A stretch of DNA of 64,000 nucleotides from Candidatus Paraluminiphilus aquimaris. GTDB lineage: Bacteria > Pseudomonadota > Gammaproteobacteria > Pseudomonadales > Halieaceae. Shown here piece after piece: positions 37,431 to 46,074 of this stretch; the stretch's first letter is position 1; each line of letters starts with the position of its first letter. Below the pieces are notes generated by a model that saw nothing but the letters and a program-made list of their open reading frames with translations, did no database searches and was not told the DNA's origin. Where the stretch lies: the NCBI RefSeq assembly GCF_026230195.1, contig NZ_CP036501.1:62001-126000 (forward strand), given 5' to 3'. The translations under genes were made by a program, and so were the position numbers.

Positions 37431-38348
37431 TTATTCGAGTGAGATTCCCTTTGCCTGAGCGGCCTTGCCAAGAAACTTGAAAGTTTGCTCGAAGCCAGCC
37501 TGCAGTTGCTTAGGCTCACTGTTGGCAATGGCATCCCAATTTGCTGCGATCGCCTCTGGCGTTTGATCCGCATCGTCGAGGTAAATGCCGTCTGTCTCAA
37601 CAATCTTTGCCACTGCATATCCACCTGCACCTGCCGCTAATATTGTTCGCGTCGGCGCATCTTTTGATACGAGGTAAAGCACGGCGGGTGTCACCGTCTC
37701 GGGGGTCATTAAATCAAATGCCTTCTCGGGAATCAGGCCCTCGGTCATACGTGTCCCAGCCGTCGGTGCCAGCGCGTTGATTTTCACATCGTTCTTAGCA
37801 CCTTCCTGTGCAAGCGTGTTCATCATGCCGATGACACCCATCTTCGCAGCGCCGTAATTAGACTGCCCGAAATTACCGTACAGGCCGCTCGATGAGGTCG
37901 TCACAACAATGCGACCATAATTTTGCGCGCGCATAATTTCCCAAACAGCCTTTGTGCAGTTAACACTGCCCATTAAGTGCACGTCGAGAACCAGCTTGAA
38001 GTCGTCAAGCGAGCCTTTACCAAAGCTCTTGTCACGCAATATACCGGCGTTATTAATGAGGATGTCTACTCGCCCCCAACGCTCCATGGTCTTTGACACC
38101 ATGTCTTGTACTTGGTCAAAGTCGGCAACATTAGCGCCGTGAGCCATCGCCTCACCACCCGCCGCTTCAATCTCCGCAACAACCGCTTGTGAGGCATCGC
38201 TACCGCCGCCGCTCCCATCGACTGTGCCACCCAAATCGTTGACAACGACTTTTGCACCACGTGCCGCCAATTGAAGCGCATGGCTTTTACCCAAGCCGTT
38301 ACCTGCACCTGTAACGATCGCAACTTGACCGTCATACCGAATTGTCAT
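37431..38348 (-). CDS. SDR oxidoreductase, MFE-2 3-hydroxyacyl-CoA dehydrogenase type
   Basis: 305-residue short-chain dehydrogenase closely resembling the dehydrogenase domain of peroxisomal multifunctional enzyme type 2: VAIVTGAGNGLGKSHALQLAARG, VVNDLGGTVDGSGGG, NNAGILRDKSFGKGSLDDF, catalytic Ser in VVTTSSSGLYGNFGQSNYGAAKMGVIGM (Y-x3-K). The C-terminal extension (residues 250-305, DGIYLDDADQTPEAIAANWDAI) is also of that type. Together with the MaoC hydratase next to it, it would replace FadB-type hydration and oxidation in a non-classical beta-oxidation. Confidence 0.9.
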   Translation of the reverse strand: MTIRYDGQVAIVTGAGNGLGKSHALQLAARGAKVVVNDLGGTVDGSGGGSDASQAVVAEIEAAGGEAMAHGANVADFDQVQDMVSKTMERWGRVDILINNAGILRDKSFGKGSLDDFKLVLDVHLMGSVNCTKAVWEIMRAQNYGRIVVTTSSSGLYGNFGQSNYGAAKMGVIGMMNTLAQEGAKNDVKINALAPTAGTRMTEGLIPEKAFDLMTPETVTPAVLYLVSKDAPTRTILAAGAGGYAVAKIVETDGIYLDDADQTPEAIAANWDAIANSEPKQLQAGFEQTFKFLGKAAQAKGISLE

Positions 38349-38373
38349 TCTCTATCCCTTTCGTTGTTTTGTA

Positions 38374-38838
38374 TTAAGCAATGAACTGCATACCCAGCCA
38401 CTCTGCATAGAGTGCTGGCGTCTCTTCACCTTCGATTTCAACAGTGACCGCCGTCTTAACTAAGAAACGATTGGCATCTTTGCGATCAACACTGAGTACT
38501 TCTGTGTGTGCGCGAATACGCTTCCCAGCTCGGACAGGCGCCAAAAAGCGAAGCTTGTCGATACCGTAGTTCACTCCCATCACGATGCCCTTAACCCCGA
38601 TAGAGTTCTCAGAACTCAACTTGGTCAACAGAGACAAGGTCAAGAAACCGTGAGCGATCGTCCCGCCAAAGGGCGACTTGGCCGCCGCCTCCTCGTCAAT
38701 ATGAATAAACTGATGGTCCTCAGTGCAATCAGCAAACGTGTTAATGCGGTCCTGCTCAACTGTCATCCAGTCGCTCGAGGGCAACTTTGTTCCTGCCATG
38801 CTGACCATGTCGTCAGGTTCAACCCAATGTGTAGGCAC
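38374..38838 (-). CDS. MaoC family enoyl-CoA hydratase
   Basis: 154-residue single-hotdog hydratase with the hydratase-2 motif QFIHIDEEAAAKSPFGGTIAHGFLTLSLL, containing the catalytic Asp/His pair of R-specific enoyl-CoA hydratases. The N-terminal WMTVEQDRINTFADCTEDHQ is typical of the family. Probably gives R-3-hydroxyacyl-CoA, the substrate form used by MFE-2-type dehydrogenases such as the neighbour at 37431. Lies 20 bases after the acyl-CoA dehydrogenase gene. Confidence 0.92.
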   Translation of the reverse strand: MPTHWVEPDDMVSMAGTKLPSSDWMTVEQDRINTFADCTEDHQFIHIDEEAAAKSPFGGTIAHGFLTLSLLTKLSSENSIGVKGIVMGVNYGIDKLRFLAPVRAGKRIRAHTEVLSVDRKDANRFLVKTAVTVEIEGEETPALYAEWLGMQFIA

Positions 38839-38858
38839 GTCTAATCTCCTTGTAGTTA

Positions 38859-40106
38859 TTAACCGTCTCTGAAGGTCGCACCGGTATCTTCTACCGCCGT
38901 ATAACCTTTGAGTTCATGACGCCCGACGACCATCCGGTGCACGGCATCCGGGCCATCTGCGAGTCGCAGTGTTCGCTGCCCCGCCCACATATTTGCCAGC
39001 GGTGTGTCGTTCGAGACACCAATCCCGCCGTGCATTTGAATAGCGTCATCAATGACCTTCAATGCCATATTGGGTACGACAGTTTTAATCATAGAAATCC
39101 AGATGCGCGCTTCTTTCGGGTCGGTCGTATCCATCATCCACGCGGTTTTAAGTGTCAATAAACGCGCCTGCTCAATGTTCATGCGAGCGTCGGCGATAAT
39201 GTCGATATTGCCGCCCAGCTTTGAGAGTGGACGACCGAACGCTGTCCGGGTTGTCGCGCGCTTGCACAGCAAATCCAGGGCCTTCTCCGCCGATCCAATA
39301 GAGCGCATGCAGTGGTGAATTCGGCCTGGGCCCAATCGCCCTTGTGAAATTTCAAAGCCACGACCGGCACCCAAAATCATGCAATCTTTGGGTACGCGAA
39401 CGTTATTTAGTTTGACCCGCATGTGTCCGTGCGGCGCGTCAACGTTATTGAAAACCGTGAGCGGGCGAACGATTTCCACCCCGGGTGTATCCATTGGCAC
39501 GAGAATCTGAGACTGCTGGAGATGCTTAGGTGCCGTGGGGTCAGTTTTAACCATGCAGATCATGACCTTACAACGAGGATCGCCGGCACCACTGGTCCAG
39601 TGCTTCTCGCCATTAATAACCCACTCTTCCCCTTCGAGTACTGCCGTCGTGCAGATGTTCGTGGCATCGGATGATGCAACATCGGGCTCAGTCATACCAA
39701 AACATGACCGAATCTCCCCGTTCAGGAGCGGCTCGAGCCACTGCTTCTTTTGCGCCTCAGTGCCGTACTTATGGATGACTTCCATGTTCCCGGTATCCGG
39801 CGCGCTGCAATTGAAAACCTCGGCACCAATATAAGAACGGCCCATCTCTTCAGCGAGGTATGCGTACTCCACCGTGTTGAGGCCTGTGCCGTTTTTATCT
39901 GTCAGGAAGAAATTCCATAGCCCTTGTGAGCGGGCTTTTGACTTCAGACTCTCCAAGATTTCGGTTTGCCGTTGGGTAAACTCCCAGGGCGACCCTATTT
40001 CGATTTGGGCCTTGTACTCCTCCTCGAGCGGAAGCACCTCGTCGTTGATGAAATTGCGAACACTTTCGAGAATGGGCGCTACTTTTTCGGAGACACCTAA
40101 GTCCAT
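38859..40106 (-). CDS. Acyl-CoA dehydrogenase
   Basis: 415-residue flavoprotein of the ACAD fold. FAD/substrate motifs CFGMTEPDVASSDATNI, WVINGEKHWTSGAGDPRCKV, the C-terminal helical domain with RTAFGRPLSKLGGN, and IQMHGGIGVSNDTPLA. It resembles the FadE/ACAD10-11-like group by N-terminal shape (LPLEEEYKAQIEIGSPWEFTQRQTEIL), which often acts on long or branched acyl chains; the chain specificity is inference. First gene of the seven-gene operon; its promoter region holds the palindrome at 40201-40215. Confidence 0.93.
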   Translation of the reverse strand: MDLGVSEKVAPILESVRNFINDEVLPLEEEYKAQIEIGSPWEFTQRQTEILESLKSKARSQGLWNFFLTDKNGTGLNTVEYAYLAEEMGRSYIGAEVFNCSAPDTGNMEVIHKYGTEAQKKQWLEPLLNGEIRSCFGMTEPDVASSDATNICTTAVLEGEEWVINGEKHWTSGAGDPRCKVMICMVKTDPTAPKHLQQSQILVPMDTPGVEIVRPLTVFNNVDAPHGHMRVKLNNVRVPKDCMILGAGRGFEISQGRLGPGRIHHCMRSIGSAEKALDLLCKRATTRTAFGRPLSKLGGNIDIIADARMNIEQARLLTLKTAWMMDTTDPKEARIWISMIKTVVPNMALKVIDDAIQMHGGIGVSNDTPLANMWAGQRTLRLADGPDAVHRMVVGRHELKGYTAVEDTGATFRDG

Positions 40107-40200
40107 GACCTACCCCTTTTTATGACGTTTTATGTGGCTTTTGAATGAGTAGATGACATTGACTGGAACGCGGTTCGAGCCGCCATCAAACTGTGATTTG

Positions 40201-40229
40201 AACATACAGTATGTTTTTTTGACGGACAA
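40201..40229 (-). promoter_or_regulatory. Promoter with overlapping TetR-like palindromic operator
   Basis: On the minus strand TTGTCC (complement of 40224-40229), 17 bases, then TATGTT (complement of 40201-40206) gives a plausible sigma-70 promoter for the acyl-CoA dehydrogenase operon. The perfect palindrome AACATAC-A-GTATGTT (40201-40215) covers the -10 and part of the spacer, the usual place for a repressor such as a TetR-family protein. No regulator gene lies next to it in this window. Confidence 0.6.
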
Positions 40230-40383
40230 GAATGTTTTGGATCGACTGGGTGAATTATGGTGAGACTGCACTGGCTGCCAGCCGCCAACTCGCGCCCCCT
40301 ATTAAAGTGAAATGGCGTATCCTGTACGACACGCAAACGCCAAATACGGGCACTGTCGAGTCATTGAGAACGAGGGATTATCC

Positions 40384-40803
40384 GTGAAAATCAGACCTTT
40401 TCACCTAGCCTTGCCTACGGCCAAGCTTGATGAAACACAAACCTTCTACTGCCAAACCCTCGGCTGTACGCTTGGGAGAACAAGCAGCGAATGGATTGAC
40501 CTGAATTTATTTGGCCATCAGCTCGTGTTTCACGTGACGGGGTCGGACCCTCTGCCAGAATCGTACAACCCAGTCGACGCTCACAGCGTGCCCATCCCAC
40601 ACTTTGGCGTCGTGCTTACGCCAGATCAGCACCGAGAACTTTGCCGCCGAATCACGGGTAAAGTGGAAATGATTATCGAGCCTTCAGTTCGGTTTGAGGG
40701 AACACCTGGGGAGCAACGAACCGTCTTTTTCAGAGACCCTAATGGCTACGCGCTGGAGTTCAAAAGTTTCGCCAACGACAACGATCTATTCGCCCCGTTT
40801 TAG
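40384..40803 (+). CDS. VOC family (glyoxalase/dioxygenase superfamily) protein
   Basis: 139 residues from GTG at 40384 (GAGGG upstream). Paired beta-alpha-beta-beta-beta modules: PFHLALPTAKLDETQTFYCQTLGCTLG, HFGVVLTPDQHRELCRRI, and RTVFFRDPNGYALEFKSF, with metal-ligand positions (HLALP, FGVVL/HFGV, ALEFK) as in glyoxalase I and extradiol dioxygenases. The frame is open back to 40312, but family members start just before the first strand. Substrate unknown. Divergent from the acyl-CoA dehydrogenase operon, with which it shares the operator-containing region. Confidence 0.85.
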   Translation: MKIRPFHLALPTAKLDETQTFYCQTLGCTLGRTSSEWIDLNLFGHQLVFHVTGSDPLPESYNPVDAHSVPIPHFGVVLTPDQHRELCRRITGKVEMIIEPSVRFEGTPGEQRTVFFRDPNGYALEFKSFANDNDLFAPF

Positions 40804-40826
40804 GGGCCTAGGCTCCAGCGAAAACC

Positions 40827-41540
40827 CTAATATTTGGCATCGTGATAGATGTTTTGTACGTCCTCACATCTATTAAGAAGGTCGAGTAGTTTCTCAAATT
40901 GTTCCAGTGCCTCCCCGGTGATCACCGTCTCCCCCTTGGGAACAAACTGAATCTCATCGACCTCAAAATCAATGTCGGCAAACTCATCGGTTAACGCATT
41001 GCGCGCTTTAGCAAACTCGGTATTTGGGGCCATCACAGTCACCATGCCCTCTTCGCACTCCACTTCGAGCACATCGACGTCTGCCATCACCAAGCAATCT
41101 AAAACAGCTTCCTCATCACCCTTAAATACAAATACGGCCGCATGCTCAAACATATGAGCCACCGTACCGGGCGTTCCAAATTTACCTTTACCCTTTGTGA
41201 ACGCTGGCCGCACTTCACCGATGGTTCGGTTCGCGTTATCGGTCAAGCAATCAACTAGCAGCATTGTCCCACCCGGACCAAATCCCTCGTAACGGGCAAT
41301 CTGGAAGTCCTCACCCACACCCGAGCCCGCTTTATCGATCGCTTTTTCGATGACATGCGAGGGAACCTGATCCTTCTTTGCTCGGTCTATTAGTGACCGC
41401 AAGGAAAGATTTGCAGAGGGGTCTGTACCGCCGGCTTTCGCCGCCATGTAGATTTCACGGCTATATCGCGAGTAAACCGCAGTTTTCATCGCGGCCGTTT
41501 TAGCCATTGAGTCTTTGCGGTTTTGGTAGGCGCGCCCCAT
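40827..41540 (-). CDS. YebC/PmpR family protein, YeeN-like
   Basis: 237-residue TACO1/YebC-type protein. Features: [74 protein letters not shown] and an acidic C-terminal domain. The N-terminus ([25 protein letters not shown]) is of the YeeN kind rather than the MAGHSKWANI start of canonical YebC. Such proteins act as transcriptional regulators or as ribosome-associated factors easing polyproline translation. The usual yebC position between aspS and ruvC is empty here (63114-63178), so this may be a second paralogue. Confidence 0.9.
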   Translation of the reverse strand: MGRAYQNRKDSMAKTAAMKTAVYSRYSREIYMAAKAGGTDPSANLSLRSLIDRAKKDQVPSHVIEKAIDKAGSGVGEDFQIARYEGFGPGGTMLLVDCLTDNANRTIGEVRPAFTKGKGKFGTPGTVAHMFEHAAVFVFKGDEEAVLDCLVMADVDVLEVECEEGMVTVMAPNTEFAKARNALTDEFADIDFEVDEIQFVPKGETVITGEALEQFEKLLDLLNRCEDVQNIYHDAKY

Positions 41541-41703
41541 GCCTCATTCCTCCAAGTTGAAAGTGGCTAGTTTAAACCAGAACCCTCCCTAATGCGGAGC
41601 CTCTTTATCACGAGGTCTGTTTTTCAGCTCCGGAGAGTTCACGATACACTTACTGCCAATATCGACTCTCAACATCTTAATTTGAGGCTGCGAAAAATCC
41701 CTC

Positions 41704-42912
41704 ATGGCAAATAAAGTGAAAGGCTTTGGCCCCGGCGCGATGATCGCAGCCGCTTTTATCGGACCAGGGACCGTCACCACCGCGACACTCGCGGGGGGTA
41801 ACTTCGGTTTCACCTTGCTGTGGGCGATTGGTTTCTCTGTCATTGCCACGCTTACATTGCAAGAGATGACTGCCCGCCTTGGAGCCGTTGCCCAAGTTGG
41901 TTTGGGTGAGGCCATCGCGGCGCGCACAAACAACACTCCCTTACGGTGGCCCGCCGCGCTTCTGGTGATTGCTGCCATCGTTGTAGGAAACGCCGCCTAC
42001 GAGGCAGGCAACATTACCGGCGCCGGCGCCGGTCTGCCCAGCTGGACATTAAGCGCAGTAAATATTTGGCCACTCATCATTGGTTCGGCGGCGTTTTTTA
42101 TTTTGAACAAACAAGGCTCGTATTTCTTAGAGCAAACGCTCGGTGCACTGGTCGTGGCAATGGCTTTGGTGTTTGTCGGCACTGCTTTGTACCTACAGCC
42201 GAGCGTCTTAGCAATTGCAAAGGGTCTGTTTGTACCCTCGCTTCCAGAGAATGCGAGCCTCCTAATACTCGGAATCATTGGCACAACGGTGGTCCCCTAT
42301 AATCTTTACCTGCACGCATCCGTCATTAAACGCCACAGTAAAGAGGGCATGACACTGGCAGATGCGCGGCGAGACATTCTGGTTTCAGTTATCGGGGGTG
42401 GTGTCATTACACTCTGCATCGCCGTAACCGCCGCCGTCGTCATGCACGGTGCGGCCATAAAGACCTCGTCGTTTACACAGCTTGCACCCACATTGGCCCC
42501 GGTGCTTGGATCCGCATCGCCTCTTGTTCTTGGGGTCGGCTTTTTTGCTGCAGGCCTATCCTCGGCCATAACGGCCCCGCTCGCTGCGGCTTATGCCGTT
42601 ACTGAGGTGCTTAATCTCGATGCAAAAAAACGCGATCGAGCCTTTAAATGGTCATGGCGACTCGTGCTCGCCTTTGGCGTTATTGTCGCGTCACTGAGTC
42701 TGCGCCCTATCGAGCTTATCGTTTTCGCCCAATTTACTAACGGTATTCTTCTGCCTATCACGGCGGCTTTTATATTGTGGATTGCAAATGATCAGGCACT
42801 GCTAGGTAAACATCGCAATACACCTTTCAATAATGCCATGGGGCTTTTTGTGCTCACCGTCACCTGCGCACTCGGATTACGAAGTGTACTAATGGCCACA
42901 GGGTGGCTCTAA
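41704..42912 (+). CDS. NRAMP-fold transporter lacking the metal-binding motifs, in 5-oxoprolinase operon
   Basis: 402 residues, about 11 membrane helices, with clear NRAMP/LeuT-fold similarity: FGPGAMIAAAFIGPGTVTTATLAGGNFGFTLLW in TM1 and IIGTTVVPYNLYLHASVIKRHSKEG in TM6. Metal-transporting NRAMPs have DPGN in TM1 and MPHN in TM6; here these are GPGT and VPYN, so metal ligands Asp, Asn and Met are missing. Transport of Mn/Fe is therefore doubtful. Its stop overlaps the pxpA start, and B. subtilis has a similar NRAMP homologue (ycsG) with ycsF/kipI/kipA, so 5-oxoproline or a related compound is a possible substrate (inference). Confidence 0.85.
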   Translation: MANKVKGFGPGAMIAAAFIGPGTVTTATLAGGNFGFTLLWAIGFSVIATLTLQEMTARLGAVAQVGLGEAIAARTNNTPLRWPAALLVIAAIVVGNAAYEAGNITGAGAGLPSWTLSAVNIWPLIIGSAAFFILNKQGSYFLEQTLGALVVAMALVFVGTALYLQPSVLAIAKGLFVPSLPENASLLILGIIGTTVVPYNLYLHASVIKRHSKEGMTLADARRDILVSVIGGGVITLCIAVTAAVVMHGAAIKTSSFTQLAPTLAPVLGSASPLVLGVGFFAAGLSSAITAPLAAAYAVTEVLNLDAKKRDRAFKWSWRLVLAFGVIVASLSLRPIELIVFAQFTNGILLPITAAFILWIANDQALLGKHRNTPFNNAMGLFVLTVTCALGLRSVLMATGWL

Positions 42913-43703
42913 TGCAGAGATCCATCGACATCAACTGTGACATGGGTGAGTGGGAAACGAGTGAGACGGCTCAAACTGCGCAATGCACGCAATCGAGGGC
43001 ACAATCAGACCTTGAGCTTATGTCCTTCATCAGCAGCTGCTCCATCGCCTGCGGTGGGCACAGTGGCGATGCGCAGTCTATGCAAACGACGCTTCGAAAT
43101 GCCGTCGCTAACGGGTTGCGGGTGGGCGCTCATCCAGCCTATCCAGACAAGACCGACTTTGGCCGTCGCAGCTTGGATCTACCGCTAGACGCGCTCGCTG
43201 CGTCGCTTGAGTTACAAATCTCAACGCTAAGGGCAATCGCCATTGGTGAAGGTGCACAGCTCGCTTTTGTGAAACCGCACGGCGCGCTTTACAACGACAT
43301 GGTGAGCGATAAGTCACTTGCCGATACCGTCATTCGAACAGTAAAAGCAATCGATCCAACCCTCGCCCTGATGGGGCTTGCTGGTAGCCACCTCAAAGCC
43401 TCTTGCGAAGCGCAGGGCGTGAGGTTCATTGCTGAAGCCTTTGCGGACCGCCGATACAGCGACGATGGACAACTCACTCCACGCAATCTCCCGGGCGCAG
43501 TGATAGAGAGCCCGCAGGCCGCCACACAACAAATTATGTCGCTCCTTGAACACGGCTCAGTTGTTTCAATTGACGGAAAGTCGATTCCATTGATTGCGGA
43601 TTCGATTTGCGTTCACAGCGACACACCCGGGGCGTTTGAGCATGTTGCGACGATCAATACGCTACTGCACCACCGCAACATTAAGGTGATTGCGGGTCGA
43701 TGA
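42912..43703 (+). CDS. pxpA: 5-oxoprolinase subunit A (LamB/YcsF family)
   Basis: PxpA works with PxpB and PxpC in the ATP-dependent opening of 5-oxoproline to glutamate. 263 residues: SIDINCDMGEWE (metal Asp region), SCSIACGGHSGDAQSMQTTLRNAV, GAHPAYPDKTDFGRRSLDLP, FVKPHGALYNDM, AEAFADRRYSDDGQLTPRNLPGAVI and ICVHSDTPGAFEH. An extra 15 or so residues after GEWE (TSETAQTAQCTQSRAQSD) are not present in E. coli PxpA. The ATG at 42912 overlaps the transporter stop (TAATG); an upstream GTG at 42903 is less likely. Overlaps pxpB by 4 bases. Confidence 0.94.
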   Translation: MQRSIDINCDMGEWETSETAQTAQCTQSRAQSDLELMSFISSCSIACGGHSGDAQSMQTTLRNAVANGLRVGAHPAYPDKTDFGRRSLDLPLDALAASLELQISTLRAIAIGEGAQLAFVKPHGALYNDMVSDKSLADTVIRTVKAIDPTLALMGLAGSHLKASCEAQGVRFIAEAFADRRYSDDGQLTPRNLPGAVIESPQAATQQIMSLLEHGSVVSIDGKSIPLIADSICVHSDTPGAFEHVATINTLLHHRNIKVIAGR

Positions 43704-44464
43704 CACGGGACATGACAAATCGCATAGCAGCGAATATCCGACTTCTTGCGTTCGGGGAGAGGGGGCTGCTCGTTCAGTTCGAAGAGACCGAAAAAACACC
43801 GGCGATACGCGCGGTTTCGGCACTCAACCAACAACTACTGGCCTTGAAACTACGAGGCCTTATCAGTACGACACCCAGCTATGCGAGCTTGCTTGTCACC
43901 TTTGAGCCAGCTGCCATTTCAGGCGATCGCTTGAGTACGATTATCAGCGAGTTGTTTCAGAGCCCCTCCTCGGATTTCGTGAACGCGGGGTCAGAGGTCG
44001 ACCAAGCCTGTTGGCAGCTACCCACACTTTTTGTTGATGAACGTGACGAGGATGCGTGCGAGCTACAGGAAGAATTGGGGCTTTCTTGGGATCGAGTCGT
44101 CGCAACATTTTGCAACGCCACATACCGTGTGAACGCCATAGGGTTTCTACCTGGCTTCACCTATCTTGGCGGCTTATCCGACGCGCTCCAGTGTCGACGT
44201 CTAGAGGTGCCAAAAAGTCGTATACCGGCCTCTTCCGTGGCCATTGCAGGTAACCAAGCGGGAATCTATCCGATGGACTCACCGGGTGGATGGCGCGTAC
44301 TGGGCCGCTTACCCTTTGCTATCTTTGAGCCCACTCGCCCATCACCAGTCCTGTTCTCACCTCACGATCAAGTCACCTTTATCTCAGTATCGGCGTCGTA
44401 CTTTAACGAGCTATTGGCGAGTGCCGAGCACGGTGAGCTCAGACTGGATGACTTCAAACAGTGA
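43700..44464 (+). CDS. pxpB: 5-oxoprolinase subunit B (KipI family)
   Basis: 254 residues of the carboxyltransferase-1/KipI fold: LLAFGERGLLVQFEE, LISTTPSYASLLVTFEP, YRVNAIGFLPGFTYLGGLSDALQCRRLEVPKSRIPASSVAIAGNQAGIYPMDSPGGWRVLGR, the last containing the family's GxQxxIYP and PGGW motifs. Partner of PxpC in the 5-oxoproline-cleaving complex. About 30 residues longer than E. coli PxpB (218) with an insertion near residues 75-110. It overlaps both neighbours (GATGACA and CAGTGATTG junctions), so translation is coupled. Confidence 0.93.
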   Translation: MTRDMTNRIAANIRLLAFGERGLLVQFEETEKTPAIRAVSALNQQLLALKLRGLISTTPSYASLLVTFEPAAISGDRLSTIISELFQSPSSDFVNAGSEVDQACWQLPTLFVDERDEDACELQEELGLSWDRVVATFCNATYRVNAIGFLPGFTYLGGLSDALQCRRLEVPKSRIPASSVAIAGNQAGIYPMDSPGGWRVLGRLPFAIFEPTRPSPVLFSPHDQVTFISVSASYFNELLASAEHGELRLDDFKQ

Positions 44465-45339
44465 TTGTCACCTTCATAACCAGTGGGTTTCGAACGACCA
44501 CACAAGATGCGGGACGACCAGGATATACGCACCTTGGCATTCCCGTGAGCGGCGCGCTCGATGCGCCATCGATGGAATTTGCCAACTCTTTGGTGGGCAA
44601 CACACGTCATACGCCGGTGTTGGAGATCACCTTGAGTGGACCGAGGATTCGCTGTGAAACAGACGGCTCGATTGCCTTAGCCGGCGCTAATTTTGGCCTC
44701 CATATAAATGACAAAGAAGTGGATAGTGCTCGTCGAATCGTTGTAAAGGCCGGCGATGAGATCAGCTTCTCCCCCCCCTCTAATGGCTGTCGTGCCTATT
44801 TAGCCTTGGAGGGTAATTGGCAAGTCCAACGTTGGCTTGGCAGCGCCAGCGCACTACTCATCGGTAGTTATGAGCTCCTACCCAGCGCCGTGTGGAAATC
44901 TGGTGACGCCTTGACGACATTGCCAAGGCGAGTAGATCCATGGCCCTCGACTCACCTCGCACCACAACCTCTCACAAATAAAATAAGAGCATTCAGAGGC
45001 CCCGAGTTCCACTGGCTGTCCGAGGGCGCTCAGACGGCACTGTTCAACACCGAACTCATAGTCTGCGAACCATCAAATCGGGTTGGACTGAGAGCGAACA
45101 CGCCCTTCGGTTTCAGCGACGATTACGAAAATATTGAAATGCAATCATCCGGCGTTATGCCGGGTACGGTGCAGCTGACACCGGGTGGCCAGGCCATCGC
45201 ATTACTCGCAGACGGACAAACAATTGGAGGCTATCCCCGAATCCTTCAATGCAGCCAGTCATCAATGCGCAGACTGGGACAGCTCCGGGTGGGAGATGCC
45301 TTCTTTTTCGAAGTTCTCCCCACACCGTGTTTGACTTAG
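44461..45339 (+). CDS. pxpC: 5-oxoprolinase subunit C (KipA family)
   Basis: 292 residues of the biotin-dependent carboxyltransferase-2/KipA fold: RTTTQDAGRPGYTHLGIPVSGALDAPSMEFANSLVGN, ALAGANFGLHIND, YLALEGNWQVQRWLGSAS, SSGVMPGTVQLTPGGQAIALLADGQTIGGYPRI. Final subunit of PxpABC. The start appears to be GTG, overlapping the pxpB stop. No terminator with a T-run was found before the convergent hypothetical gene at 45387. Confidence 0.93.
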   Translation: MIVTFITSGFRTTTQDAGRPGYTHLGIPVSGALDAPSMEFANSLVGNTRHTPVLEITLSGPRIRCETDGSIALAGANFGLHINDKEVDSARRIVVKAGDEISFSPPSNGCRAYLALEGNWQVQRWLGSASALLIGSYELLPSAVWKSGDALTTLPRRVDPWPSTHLAPQPLTNKIRAFRGPEFHWLSEGAQTALFNTELIVCEPSNRVGLRANTPFGFSDDYENIEMQSSGVMPGTVQLTPGGQAIALLADGQTIGGYPRILQCSQSSMRRLGQLRVGDAFFFEVLPTPCLT

Positions 45340-45386
45340 CACGAGACCGCGTCCACCGCTCAAGCAAGCTGCGAGTTGATACTGTC

Positions 45387-45764
45387 TCACTGTCCCCCTT
45401 TTTTTGCCCGCACGCGCTCATACGGTTTCTTACTTCCTGCGCCGGATAGGGGGCGGAAACTTAAACCGGGGGACGGGTCTTTTAGCGATTCGCCTTGTGC
45501 TGAATCTGATGGGTCAGAGTCCGCTTCCTCCCGATCACCGCCAGACTGGTCGCGGTAGGCAGAGGCGGCTTTAAAACACGCGGCCATAGCGGACATGCCG
45601 GCTATTTTCTCTACATCCTCTGACCACCAAGACGCAGCACCAATACGCAGCTCGCTTACGGTCTCGTCGATAATCGAGGCACAGTCAATTTCTAGCGCCG
45701 ATGCCTGAACTGACAACGCTGAAGCAATAAGGGCTATCGATAAATGTGAGAAGCGATTACTCAT
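45387..45764 (-). CDS. Hypothetical secreted protein
   Basis: 125 residues, not recognised. A signal peptide is clear (MSNRFSHLSIALIASALSVQASA, cut after ASA). The mature part has a helical first half with two Cys (IDCASII; AACFKAA) that could form a disulfide, then a Ser/Asp/Glu-rich disordered tail (GGDREEADSDPSDSAQGE) and a basic end (KKPYERVRAKKGGQ). ATG with GGAGG about 8 bases upstream, so expression is well supported. Periplasmic or outer-surface location is likely; function unknown. Confidence 0.7.
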   Translation of the reverse strand: MSNRFSHLSIALIASALSVQASALEIDCASIIDETVSELRIGAASWWSEDVEKIAGMSAMAACFKAASAYRDQSGGDREEADSDPSDSAQGESLKDPSPGLSFRPLSGAGSKKPYERVRAKKGGQ

Positions 45765-45871
45765 GGGGCCTCCTTCTGGTGTGTTTTTTTAATTACGGCT
45801 CATAGTGTTCGCAGATCACGCTACGGGGGACCACGATTACGGCTGTAAGCGCCCCAAAATCGAACTCATGC

Positions 45872-45886
45872 GCACCATCTCGGTGC
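45872..45886. promoter_or_regulatory. NtrC-type enhancer site
   Basis: GCAC, 7 bases, GTGC (GCACC-ATCTC-GGTGC), matching the NtrC dyad consensus. It lies about 100 bases upstream of the sigma-54 element, a normal enhancer distance. Confidence 0.6.
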
Positions 45887-45972
45887 GATGACTCAATTGC
45901 ATGAGGTAAATATCGCGAATGGATCAACGCAAAATAATAATAAACTCAATAAAAACAACATCTTGAATATTT

Positions 45973-45988
45973 TGGCCCGCTTGTTGCT
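45973..45988 (+). promoter_or_regulatory. Sigma-54 (RpoN) promoter of the TorF porin
   Basis: TGGCCCGCTTGTTGCT: GG at 45974-45975 and GC at 45986-45987 are separated by exactly 10 bases, and it differs from TGGCACG-N4-TTGCW only at one -24 position. It faces the porin, whose start lies about 85 bases downstream. Confidence 0.7.
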
Positions 45989-46074
45989 CTAGTAGCGATG
46001 ACCACCTCCAACGCGCTCATCGCATAGACCGAATGGCGCACTGGTCTCTAATTTCGTTATTACTAGGAGTAAAC

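Larger units (their letters stand above)
45765..46074. other. Regulatory intergenic region upstream of the TorF porin
   Basis: 310 bases containing an NtrC-type dyad, an A/T-rich bend-prone stretch (about 45925-45965) and a sigma-54 -24/-12 element, in the order expected of an enhancer-dependent promoter. No RNA gene or extra ORF was recognised. Confidence 0.55.
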
